Positions 11,570-22,800 of a DNA stretch of 64,000 bases are shown here, piece after piece. The notes beneath the pieces were generated by a model, which searched no databases, was not told the origin of the DNA, and worked only from the letters and a program-made list of their open reading frames with translations. This DNA is from Tachypleus tridentatus. Its lineage: Eukaryota > Arthropoda > Merostomata > Xiphosura > Limulidae. A program made the translations under genes and the position numbers. The stretch spans positions 1,798,001 through 1,862,000 of the forward strand of contig NC_134830.1 of the NCBI RefSeq assembly GCF_004210375.1. The letters run 5' to 3'. Numbering within the stretch: position 1 is the first letter of the stretch; each line of letters opens with the position of its first letter.

Positions 11570-12949
11570 TACGGTTCGTTAATCACTTCTTATGTATCAC
11601 GAAAAAGCTTCACTTATACAAAATACATTCGTTATCAATACACCCGTTTAAACATCGACCAAAAGACATTTTGATATATACAGCGCAATCACTTACCGCT
11701 GCTATTGCCAACTTTACTATTCTGAGGTTTCCCAATCTTCCTCCAGGGCGTTTGATTTTAACAGAAAGTAAATCCAAGCTTCCCATTTTGTCCCATAAAA
11801 TAAACTTTTCTTAAACGAGTTTCCTTCCTAAGATATCAAAGTAAATAGAAACTCTAGAATTTATAAAATCACTTCAGTTTACAAATCAAACCGGTTGGAA
11901 TAAAAATTAATTTAAAAACTAGAGATGACTAAACACTACTGAGTGAATTTAACACAGTCAACGAAAAATACACAATCACAGAGAAAAAAGATTAAAAAAT
12001 ATTTTAGTTTTAACAAAAATAAAACAATTTTAATCGATTTTACTGTATTGTACTTGAAGATTCAAATAAGTAGTGAAAGCTAACGACTATGACTATCAAA
12101 AATCGACGACAGGTTCTCCGTAAGCCTTTTTGGTTAAATATTCTTCAGGCCCCGAAGGGGTATGGAAAATAATCAGGGACTATCAGTAACCTCTGCTTCT
12201 CTTCACCCTACTTCGTGCCCACTTGATAAACAAACTGCATTAAAAAGTCTCCATCTCGTAAATAGATGGAGATTAAAGGTTATCACACGACGTGTTTTTT
12301 CAAATTGACAGGAAAAACCAAGTATTACATGCGAACCGAGAGCAAAGTTCACAATTCAAAGTTATAAAAGATAAGATGAGAACTACTAGTATGCCAAGGT
12401 GATGGCTAGATTTGAATGTTTTAATACGTTCCCTGATGTTTGGTATGATTCTTACTTCATATAAATAGTCAGTGAATTATACTTTGGAAACCGAAATATT
12501 GTTACTTCATACATTCGATCCAATAAACGAAGTAATGACTGTTATCAGATTGGAAATATATTATGTCTATAAGGAATTAAACCACCAGTTTTAAAATTTA
12601 CCACAAAATACAGTAACGATCTACTACTCAAAAACAACACGCTTCCTAGCACTAATAAAAGGATATGGAAACATGCTCATTGTATTACCTATAAGATAAA
12701 AAGTTAAAACCTTACCCTATATACAACGACACGTTCTTTTCGTTTTGAAACCTTGTCTGCGAGTTGAGTGTGCTGATTACCATATTCGTAGCAGACTGTT
12801 CACGTGACCTGTGTCGTCAGGGTTACATATGAAATCGTAAAGTGTAAAGTATTTATAATGTTTTACAATTGAGGAAAACTGGCAGTTGCTAAACAGGCTC
12901 TAAATTATGTTGTGCTCTGTAATTTCAAACATTTAACTCATTGTTTAAA

Positions 12950-13340
12950 TGTATATGTAAAAACGGCTGGTATGAATTGAGAAAATTTTATGTAGAGGAG
13001 CGAACAACGTTTCGACCTTCTTAGATCATCTTCAGGTCCACAAAGAAAGAAAGATGTAACTGACCGATAGCTGACCACTTGTTTGAATAGGGTCAAATAA
13101 TTGAGTGTAGGAATGTAGAGGGCGTGCTTATTAGATGTTGGATTATATTTATTAATATAGGTATAAAGGCGTTCCTTTGTATTGGTTTATTTTGGGCTTG
13201 AGTTGTTGTATAAGTAAGGCTTCTTTAATTTTGCGTTTGTTTCTTCATTCCGTATTTGGGTGTTTTTTTATGGTTATTTTGTGTTTATTTGATTTGCAGT
13301 GTTCGAAATCACAATATAACCACAAAAACACTAAATAAAG
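12950..13340 (-). mobile_element. Penelope-like element fragment with terminal-repeat sequence
   Basis: The segment shares the terminal-repeat sequence seen at 37210-37928 (AACGGCTGG, GCGAACAACGTTTCGACC, GTTCCTTTGTATTGG). The minus strand also resembles the C-terminal end of the GIY-YIG endonuclease region. It is a partial relic. It sits beside a family C SINE remnant (about 13345-13425) upstream of c1. Confidence 0.75.
13002..13039 (-). ncRNA. Hammerhead-ribozyme-like motif in Penelope terminal repeat
   Basis: Minus-strand CTGAAGA matches the conserved CUGANGA box. A short stem II follows (GATC with GGTC), then GAAA, CGTT and a GTTC strand that can pair, weakly, with GGAC before the core. 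Hammerhead motifs are known in Penelope-like terminal repeats. This copy is more diverged than those at 37 kb. Confidence 0.6.
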
Positions 13341-13344
13341 AAAC

Positions 13345-13425
13345 AAACATTTAGCGGTCCGATTCCGCTTAGGGAAACCTAGTAGTTAGCCAGATGTGGT
13401 TTTGATATGTAAAATCGTACATATT
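13345..13425 (+). mobile_element. SINE family C remnant
   Basis: GCGGTCCGATTCCGCTTAGG followed by CAGTAGTTAGCC-like sequence and GATGTGGTTTTGATATG matches the 3' half of the family C copies at 26.8 and 44.8 kb. Its 5' part appears to have been replaced by Penelope-derived sequence. Confidence 0.6.
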
Positions 13426-13543
13426 GAGCAAAATGTCTTATTTTAAGTAAGATTTCGAAACAATAATTTCAAATATGCTGAAGGTGATTAGTTGTTTAGA
13501 AAGAAGTTGCTGCAGTCATTCTAATGACACAATGACCCCACAA

Positions 13544-13760
13544 ATGGAGACTCAATCTTAACCAAGATGAGCAGATTTGGAATTTGAAAAATTTAAAACT
13601 TGACAAATCAGAAGTTACTTCCAAAGAAACTTCATGGGAGTCTATTAGAGACATTTGGAGTAACATATCAAAAAACACTTTGAATAAATAGATGTCAACA
13701 ATACCTCAAGCACTGTCTACAGTTTAGAAAGCAAAAGGTTGCAAATTAAATATCAACTGT
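13544..13760 (+). mobile_element. Tc1/mariner transposase C-terminal fossil (next to c1)
   Basis: One plus-strand frame reads LDKSEVTSKETSWESIRDIW, then SNISKNTLNK and MSTIPQALSTV. This pattern fits the C-terminus of Tc1-like transposases. There are stops after NTLNK and after LSTV, and no catalytic core is present. A sister copy lies at 29455-29665. It is a dead DNA-transposon remnant that was duplicated with the surrounding unit. Confidence 0.65.
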
Positions 13761-13761
13761 T

Positions 13762-14190
13762 TGCTGAAGTCAAGCGCTTCCACAGAGTTTGTTGCGCTAA
13801 ATATGAACAACTGGTTGATGAAGTCAAGCGCTTCCACAGAGTTTGTTGCGCTAAATATGAACAACTGGTTGATGAAGTCAAGCGCTTCCACAGAGTTTGT
13901 TGCGCTAAATATGAACAACTGGTTGATGAAGTCAAGCGCTTCCACAGAGTTTGTTGCGCTAATTATGAACAACTGGTTGATGAAGTCAAGCGCTTCCACA
14001 GAGTTTGTTGCGCTAATTATGAACAACTGGTTGATGAAGTCAAGCGCTTCCACAGAGTTTGTTGCGCTAATTATGAACAACTGGTTGATGAAGTCAAGCG
14101 CTTCCACAGAGTTTGTTGTGCTAATTATGAACAACTGTTTGATGAAGTCAAGCGCTTCCACAGAGTTTGTTGTACTAAATATGAACAATA
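13762..14190. repeat. 54-bp minisatellite, 8 units
   Basis: The motif GAAGTCAAGCGCTTCCACAG recurs at 13765, 13819, 13873, 13927, 13981, 14035, 14089 and 14143. Because 54 is a multiple of three, several frames on both strands stay open (up to 215 codons). These are repeat artefacts. A single, unexpanded unit lies at about 29665-29710. Confidence 0.97.
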
Positions 14191-14279
14191 TTAAAATGTT
14201 GACGTTTGATGTAATTTACCTTCCATTGTTTTCTAAAAGTAGTCTCAAATATAATTTTTGTCTTTGTTATAACACTTCT

Positions 14280-14520
14280 GCAAAGTCCTGTACGGGATCG
14301 AGTCGCAAACTGAGAGACGCTGAATCGAAATCCCGTCCCACCAAACATGCTAGCCCCTTTCAACCGTGGGATCGTTATACTGTGACGGTCAGTCACACTA
14401 TCAGTTAGTAACAGTGGCGGGTGACGATCACTAGCTGTCTTTCCTTTATTAACACTTCTAAATTAGGGACAGCTATAACAGACAGTCCTCATGTAGCTAG
14501 ACGCGAAGTTCCACACACAC
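14280..14520 (+). mobile_element. Old degenerate SINE family A copy
   Basis: The order of blocks is that of family A (GATCGAGTCGCAAACTGAG, CCACCAAACATGCTAGCC, AATTAGGGACAGCTATAAC), with many substitutions. The related copy at 29815-30055 is in the sister unit, so this insertion predates the tandem duplication. Confidence 0.75.
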
Positions 14521-14609
14521 TCAACAGTACTGTACTTAATGTAGAAAATAATTTTTCACTCTGAATAACAGACTAATTAGAAAAAACAAACCAATACTCG
14601 GCCCTCTGT

Positions 14610-16145
14610 TGGCCTCTCTCTCTCTTATCTTAATACGAACTTCTTTCCGAGACAAAGTTAGTACTGTGTTAAGTTTCTCTTACGTACTTCAAGTACAACC
14701 GTCACAATAAACATTGTTGTGAATCATAGATTTCTCTAGGCTCCGAGAGACAGTAGATATAAAGATACAATATCGCAAATCAATGTTCCTCTGGCCCACA
14801 CTAATCACAGTAAATAATGTGGCTACACATTATATAGTTTTATTGTAGAAGAAAGCGTTATCATAAGTACCAAGAATTTCAGAATTCTGTTGGCACCAAG
14901 TAAGCACATGGTACAGCGAATTACATTTCCTTAGGCTTGTTGTAAGTGGACCTAAATTACCAAAGTGCCAAGATGTAAAGTTCTTAGACTAAAGTAAACA
15001 GTTGTTATCATGGTCATCACTCCTGGAGCACGTGTGTTCACTTTCGAGCCAAGGAAGTGATACCTTTAATCTACACCTTGTGCAAATTAATTGAAACAAA
15101 TGGTAATTTTACAATATTTTCAGCCGGTGTAGGACCCGCTGATTTCCTTTAATAGTCATTTTCTTCACACAAATGGCGTCATTAGCTGCGTTTAGCTGCC
15201 CTCTTATAGCCAACCCAAATTTTGTATGAGGCTCTGTTCGGGTTGACATCAGTTCTAGCAAATATTGTAACGATAAAATACAGGTCATCTGACAACGTAA
15301 CGTCACAAAGGAAATTGGTTTTAGAAATTTATTACAATTCTTACTCAATATAAAAATATTGTTATACGTAGAACCAAAAAGACGAAAATAAATTTGAATG
15401 TACAACGTGGACGTAAAACTGTTACAAGTAATTTTTTGTCGTTTCTTTTAGCACAAAACTATAACATGGGCTGCCTTCACTGTTCCCACGTGAATCTAAT
15501 GTCTAACTATTACTCACCTCACCAAGGACAGAAGTGAAATAAAATTGGAAGCTTCAGCAAGTGCACAAGTTTCCTCAACTGACCAAAGCAAACCAAGAAA
15601 ATCATCGTGATAAAAGTGATATAAGTAAGTAGTTAAACAGATGTTGAAAGTTAATGAAGAACCCAAAGTTCCCAGCCATAGCAGAATACAAATATCTGTT
15701 TATGAAAGATTGAAACCAAAGTATCGACAACAGGAGTACACGAGATGTCAGATACGAATACCAGTTCTTTAGGAGAGTATTGAGAAGTATTACGTCACCA
15801 TGGGAATGAACAGAAGACACTAGGAGGTGATTCAGAAACGTAAGTTGAATATGTAGCTGACATTAACCTTCTGGTGCTTTCACGAATCTCTGAAATAGGT
15901 TGTTAAACAAGAAAAATCTTGACTTAACACAAATCGTTTAATAATTATTAACAAAGAAGTCTCAAATTACATGTTTACAACCTTTATTAGTAGCTCCATT
16001 ACAGTGAAATGAAATAAAACTATTGGGCTATGAATAAATATTTTCGAATTAATTAATTTGAATAAGAAGCAAAAAGGAAAATTTGAAAATCATTTTCTTT
16101 TAGTTTTCATATTCGAATTACTTCAAGCAGAGACACCTGGTGCCT
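14610..16145. other. Spacer 3' of c2, no recognised gene
   Basis: The segment holds two minus-strand open frames of 98 and 72 codons, at 15109-15405 and 15602-15820. They recur unchanged at 30975 and 31468. The whole segment is almost identical between copies, so this conservation is not evidence of coding. I recognise no domain in either. A minus-strand AATAAA at 15983-15988 could serve as the c2 polyadenylation signal. Confidence 0.5.
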
Positions 16146-16210
16146 GTAAAACTATCAGATGCTGATCGTGTGTTCAGTACACATTAGGACCAACTCTTCA
16201 TAAGTATCAC
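16146..16210 (-). promoter_or_regulatory. SECIS element, deiodinase copy c2
   Basis: It has the same architecture as the c1 element: ATGA, AA bulge 12 nt later, GTGT/ACAC ministem, TGAT. Differences from c1 keep the helices: GTTGG still pairs with TCAGC through a G-U pair, and GTGATACT pairs with AGTTTTAC. It lies about 620 nt 3' of the stop codon of the copy with all exons open. Confidence 0.87.
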
Positions 16211-16830
16211 GCTCCACGTGCCTCAGCTTGTCATGAAATTATGTAAAGTTTCATAATTTAAAGATATAGTTCAAATGTTAGACTGAACGAATTACCTCAA
16301 AAGAATACCTTGGCCATGAAAAAAAGGTTATTTATGATTTAACATAATAAATATTACTTTAGAAGAAAACCACTAAAGTTACCTGAAGGACATAGAACAA
16401 CTAGTGTACATTCAAGTCTATTCTGTGAAGTTAGATATGTTTAGAAGGTAAACTATTTCAGCTTATAGGTAAACAGATCCATAAATAAGAAAGGATTAAC
16501 CCTACAAGAAGTTGGTAATGAACAAAACAACAGAATGGATACAGATGGAAGTCATCTTAATCTAAGCTTTCAATTTGGTGAACTCCTAACTGGAGATGAG
16601 TGGTAATGAAAACTTTAAATGTGACAACTGTATAATAATTTGTTTGTTTGTTTGTAAATTATCTTTTGAGTGAAGCACTAAGACAAATTTATAAAAATAA
16701 CAAGTTGGTTAAAAATATTTAAAATGAAAGATTGTAGAACAATGAATCACTTTATAAACGTTACAATAACTTTAACATAGGCTTAACATACAATTTTAAT
16801 AGAATGTAAATAGAACTTTATTATTATTTA

Positions 16831-19800
16831 TTAATTAATTTCATTCCTGTACTTCTGCAACCATTCTTCAACTTCTTTCACCTGAAATGAAAGAAAAACA
16901 AACAATGTAACACATTTTGAAGAGAACTTTGTGTGACCATCACTGAATTTTATCTTTAAACAACCGATAAGATGTGATATTTTGATAACGACAAGACCTT
17001 TTGTTCTGACTGTCTCTCATAATTACATCTTTTAAGGTTAGCAGTTGGAAGTTTTTTTAGAATACCTTGTAAAGAATTAGACACAAAATCAATATCATAA
17101 GCATGTCTAGCAAGTTCAGTGGAGTCTGAATGTACTGTTCTTAATAAAAGTTACAATGTATCTTAATGTTACTTCTACATAGGAAACATGTACTTATGCT
17201 TTACGGGGTTGATTCTCCATTATCAGTTTCTACAGCATAACTGAATGGTAGGTGGGGAACAGATATTGTGACCAGAACTAATCCATTTATACGTGATAAA
17301 ATTTAGGTTGTTTCCTTACAAAGGGTTGTTTTTCGTTAGGCACGAACAACACGCCCCCCAGTGGCACAGCGGTATGTTAACGGACTCGCAACGCTAGAAA
17401 TCGGGTTTCGATATCCCTGTTGGGCAGAGCACAGATAGCCCATTGTGTAACTGCGCTTAATTACACACAAAGCAAAAAATCGAAGTAACACAATGAGTTG
17501 CCTATACTATCCACTACAGGTTAGAAAAATCAAGGTTTTAGCGTTGTAAAAGGAAAGATGGATTAGTGTTATGTTTGTTAACAAAATTCGTAGCTGTTAT
17601 AACAAAATCACTCACTTTGTAATCCATGGGACCAACCCCTCCTTCGTAAACAATTCTTCCTTCTTTTATTATGTAGAGACGTTCAGGTAAGGCTGCGTAA
17701 CTTTTGTTGGCTTCGTTAGTCATTAAATCTACCAAAAGAGGGCAGGGCAGTTCTTCATTGTCCAATAGGAAGAGAGCTGCTTTAATTCTTTCTTCTATTG
17801 ATCTGCAAGAAGAACAAGGATATCATGAGGTTGGATGTACCAGCTTTTATTTGTTCTTTTCACTGAGACAAATCATTAGCGTTCACACATTGTAAAGATA
17901 ACCATTTCTAAGAAGTTCTTGTTTACTTGACTTTTCTACAGTATTTCATGTAGCCGATATTTTCAATAAAAAAAGTTATTTACCTATTACAGAAACAAAT
18001 TAACATCTCTACTCTAACATAAGAAATATTGTCACCCAATACAAGATAAACTGTGTATATGGACTTACAAAATACCTTCCAAACTTCATCAGGAGGGGAT
18101 ACACGACCATACTTTTTAAAATAAATAGTTTAACTTAAACAATATTATTCTTTCTAGCATCTTAACATTTGAAGGATGACCTAGCACGACAGAACGTGGG
18201 AACAATAAAAGTAAACATACTGGGAATTTTCCAGTTTATCCGTTAAGATGAAACTCCGCCTTTTGAAAGTTGTCCAGTTATAGGGATTTTATTCATTAAT
18301 ATGCAGTATATTAAGGTTCTAAAAGTTCAAGTCCATTGAGAACTAGATTTAGCATATAATTAAGTTAATCAAAACCTACTATTTGACATATCAAATGCCG
18401 ACGAAGCCTCAACACTAAAACCAAAGATCATAGTGGTCGTCAAGTAGATTTAGTTTGTTTTTAATTTTGCACAAAGCTACATGAAGGCTATCTGCACTAG
18501 CCGACCCCAATTTAGCAGTGGAAAACTAGAAGGAAATCAGCTAGTCATCCCACCCACCGCCAACTCTTTACCAACGAATTGTGGGATTGACCATCACTTT
18601 ATAACGCTCCCACGACTGAAAGGGCGAGCATGTTTGGTGCGACGGGAATTCGAACCCGCGATCCTCGGATTACGAGTCGGGTGTCTTAACCACCTGGCCA
18701 TGCTGGGCCCCCTCAAAGAAAGGTAACACTTAATCATTATTGAGTAGTAGACTTATGTAAACGTATTTAAAGACATGAAGGGAGATGGAAAGTTGTTGTA
18801 TCCTAAATTTCACGTGCACTACCATTAACCAATTACGTGGTGCGTCAGCCATTATGATAGAGAAACAATACGCACGATTCTAATTACAACAATATTGATA
18901 TTCTGTTTACATTTATTAAATTACTGTTTAACAATCAACAATGTGAAGGGAAGAAGGTGGAATGTCATTTGATACTAAAATTATCCTCTGAAACTAAATT
19001 TATGGAAAGAAGCTACGTGCGATCTATAGAGACGTGAAGATAGTAATCACAGATTTAATCACAGGTTTGTTGTAGTTAACTTGATCCAGGACTACAAATT
19101 ACATGAAAATATTATAACATTTTAAACAAAACATCGAGGTGTCCACAAGCCTCTGATGTAGTTTCACTTATGTATGGTATACAGCTGAAGCTTTTGTATA
19201 TTAATTTTGAAAAACAGTTCTAATGATGTCCTAGTAATAATGTCTCTATATTATCCATATGACAAGTAACTTTGTGCATTATATGTATTACGAATAGTTT
19301 CATTATCTTCTGGCAATATGTCCCTACCATATTTAGGCTTCTGGAACTGAACAGAAACGTGGGGCCTTCGATCTAATTTTTCTTGGCCCTCGATTCCATG
19401 TTGCAGACTCGCAGTATAGGTTATATCTGTAAAAGTATAACTGCATATTTATCTTGGCCTAAGTGACTGCACGGGTGTCCTTATCCTGCCACGAACACCA
19501 TCCTTTTAGTTCTATTGTGTTTACAACTTTTTTATTTTTGATGTTTTGTAACGCATGTACGTCTGTTTCAACATAATGACATTATTTGACCTGCTTTACT
19601 GCTTTAAAATAGTTGTAATTCTTTAAGCTTTATCTCCTGACCAGAGACTGGTTTTGACGATATCAGGTAGCTATAAATATTACCATACATGTCATTCGAC
19701 TTATTTCTGATATAATCAATCCAATTAGAAATGTTTACGTCAGCCAGTTCAATATAATTACTATACGATTCCATTTTAGTTAAATACAAATCATTTGGTT

Positions 19801-22800
19801 ATAGTATGTCAGTTTGTTTACGTTTACCTTTATTACTACAATGTCGTTTGTAACAGTTCGTTGTGAAAAAATAAAATCGTTATTCTGAGCGTCAGTAGTG
19901 TGACAAATGATTTGTTATGTGGTTTGTAAATGAACCGATAGAAGGTGTGCGAGGATATGGCGGAGTTATGTCGAAAGTGTGTAAGGTTATTGTGTTGCAT
20001 TAAATAAAGAAGACACTAATTATAACTAGATACAATTGTTACGCTATTTTCTTGGTTGTATAGGCTTTACTAAGGTTCTCGTCCACGTAATTTCAACACG
20101 CATAAATAGACAATTTGTAATGTATAAGTATTCCAGTATTATTATTATCGAGTAGTTATACATAAAAGAACCAATAACACTCACTATAATTATGTATTTA
20201 ACAATGTGTGCGATATTTTAGAAATACGTATTCAATGTATTAATATATAACAATTTAATTTACATAACTCAGTTCTGATAACAGTTCCTCACAAAGTCAA
20301 ACAAAAGTTCAATACATAAATATACTATGTAATATATTCATCAAAATTATTATGGTAAGTCCAACCTAAAATATGGGCCCCTAGTGATAACTAATTGTTA
20401 AATTGTCATCACATATAAAATTCATTTTTTAAGTCACTATACATATGATGTTTTGTTCATACGTTGTGATGTTCATTACTGCTATTCAATTACAGTAACC
20501 CAAACGTTGGCGGTGGGTGATATTAACTAGCTTCCTTTCTTGTAGTCTGTGTTCTAAATTAGAAACAGTTAGATCATACAGTTATCATTTGCACAAAGAT
20601 GAAGCCACAAAAGGACCTGATATTTACTAAATCTTTGGGGCATCTTGCCGGTTTAACTTCTGCTAAGACAAAGGACTAGATACCATTGAGGGACCAGTTT
20701 CCTTTTATACCGAAGTTAAGGTCCCTTACCATCCCCAATAGCTCAGAAAGACATTCCTTAATAACTCCATAACAACCAACATAAACTTTGAGAAGAACGT
20801 TAAAATTCGTTTGTATAAGATTAACGTTACTAATGGAGTGACAGTAAGTTTCTTGTAACTTACTTGTGAGTAGATATGTCAAAGTTACCATCAATATCTC
20901 CACTGTCAGTTGGATGAGCTTCAGCGATGTAAACTGTAACGAAATCGGCCACCTCTTGGAACTCATCAATTAGCTATTAAAATAATAAGTATTATTATTA
21001 TTATTATTGAGTTAATATGCATTTCTTTAAATCTATGGCTGTTGATGGTCAAATTTAAAAGATAAAGAATCAAACACTAAGTTAAAATATTTATTACAAT
21101 CTCCATACAGTTTTATCTTCTACTTAACTAAACGAGAGTTCTAAAGAATTAAAGTTATTTTTAAAGGAAACGGTGCTAAGAACAAAACTACTTACATGAT
21201 TCTATGCTTACAATTCAGGATTTGATTTTAAAAAATATTAACACACCTTGATTTGTTTTATTTTACTTCATAATTATAATGTAATTAAAACTTCTGTTTA
21301 TATCTCATTTTTCCTAATAATTCTTTGAAGTTTCGTTACCTCGATGAACTCTTCTAAGGCGACCATAAACGGTGGTCAAGTACAACTGCCGAAGTTTACC
21401 ACAAGAGGGCGATCTGCTTTCATAAAATCAAGCAGAAAACACGACGACTGGTCAACTGCATTCAGGAGTTTCGGATTAGGCGCGGATTCATGTAATGAAG
21501 CTGTTTTGAAAGCATCTCTTAAGAAACTGTGAAGGAAAGGAAGATATACTTCTAGTGTAGAAATACCATTTACATAGAATATTGTTTTAAATGCTAAGGA
21601 AACAAAACACGCACACAAATATGAAATGAAACCAGAAATGGTTGGAAAGCTCTTTCCACAAGCGATGGTCAACCAAAATTGGCGAAACACCGAAACGCTT
21701 TAGGATTATCGAAATGTACAGATCCATTCAGAAGTGTGGTTTGTCAAATACAATGCAGGAAGTGACCGTCGTAAACGGTCGACAGACATAACAGTTCGCA
21801 GTACATGCAAGGTTAGCTTTTGTCATGAGAACAAAACATTTGAATCCTAAATTTCGTTCATTTAAGACAGAGTGACAAGTACAATTGTTTCTTGAAGTAT
21901 TTTTACAAGTGGTTTTACTTGTACTGAATAGTGTGAAAAGCATGTAAACAAGGTTGATACGAATCTTCTCTAACACAGAATGAACATCTTGAAAAGTGAG
22001 AAAAGTAAACAAGTTTGTCAGAAATAATGTAGATGTGGTTAGAAAATAAGGATTCTTTATTCGAGAAGAAAATCATTATGTTCGCTGTTCAAAAATGCAG
22101 TTATTCTGTTTATATACAAGCATGGTACAACCAGTTTATTATTAAAACAAGTTATATTTTGCGAGAGTGCATTTGTAACATTAATACAATTAATATTTGA
22201 TTAAGTACTAAGATCAAATTAAGCATCCCGCTTATTTGAGCCAGTAAAGACATTAACAAACGTAATATACTAAATTGTACAAAATAAGTTGTCATACGAA
22301 ACATATTACAACAAATCATACGAATTATTATATGAAACTCACTTATGAAAAAAGTTTCTCACAAATTTCGATGAAGTTGTAAATTTTAAAATGTCTTCTT
22401 GAGAAATATCAGTCTTCTTATAAATAACCTTATTGTTTGCTGCCAATCGTTTCTTCTGGTTTGGGAAAAGGACCACTCCCACTTTAATAACAGCCATTGT
22501 GGACACAAACAATAACATGCGAATCTGAAATAAGAAAAATGTACTTTATATTCATTGTGACTTACACCATGTTATATAAAGTAACTATTTTACAGACAAG
22601 GTTGAAATCCTACAAGAACTTCGTCTTTAAAGGATTTTTGTTTTGAATTTCGCGCAGAGAGACTCGAGGACTATCTGAACTAGCCATCTCCAATTTAGGG
22701 ATGTAAGACTAGAGAAAAGGCAGCTAGTCATCACCACCCATAGCCAATTTTGGGGTTACTTTTTACTGGTGGGATTGATCGTCACATTATAACTCTCCCA

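Larger units (their letters stand above)
3383..11786 (-). pseudogene. DIO: Iodothyronine deiodinase-like selenoprotein, copy c1 (exon 5 frameshift)
   Basis: Deiodinases use a selenocysteine to remove iodine from iodothyronines; they are membrane-anchored thioredoxin-fold enzymes. Exons (minus): 11786-11697 (ATG, 30 codons), 8932-8751, 6873-6687, 6323-6214, 4361-4176 and 3436-3383 (TAA). All junctions are GT-AG and phases agree, giving about 269 residues if read as in c2. Exons 1-2 encode the anchor (VKLAIAA then VRLLLFVSTVALIKVGVLLF). Exon 3 has VVNFGSCT-TGA-PPFM, exon 4 VYIAEAHPTD, exon 5 [10 protein letters not shown]. One A is missing from the AAAA run at 4294-4296 compared with c2 and c3, so exon 5 reaches a stop soon after LPCPL and loses the C-terminus. 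The deletion is in a homopolymer, so it may be a consensus error in an intact gene. Family assignment is strong; the pseudogene status is not. Confidence 0.8.
14600..18260. repeat. Segmental duplication, copy 1 (3' half of c2 unit)
   Basis: About 3.7 kb covering the 3' flank, SECIS, exons 6-5 and part of intron 4 of c2 matches 30480-34130 in c3 almost base for base. Beyond about 18.26 kb the match continues but with visibly more differences. A dinucleotide-like CTCTCTCTCT stretch marks the left boundary. Confidence 0.9.

Noticed and set aside
13724-14408. ORFs of 60-215 codons on both strands
   Set aside because: Same reason, with a 54-bp repeat.
15109-15820. 98- and 72-codon minus ORFs, identical at 30975-31686
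   Set aside because: The whole surrounding block is duplicated almost without change, so identity is not evidence of coding; no domain or splice structure was seen.
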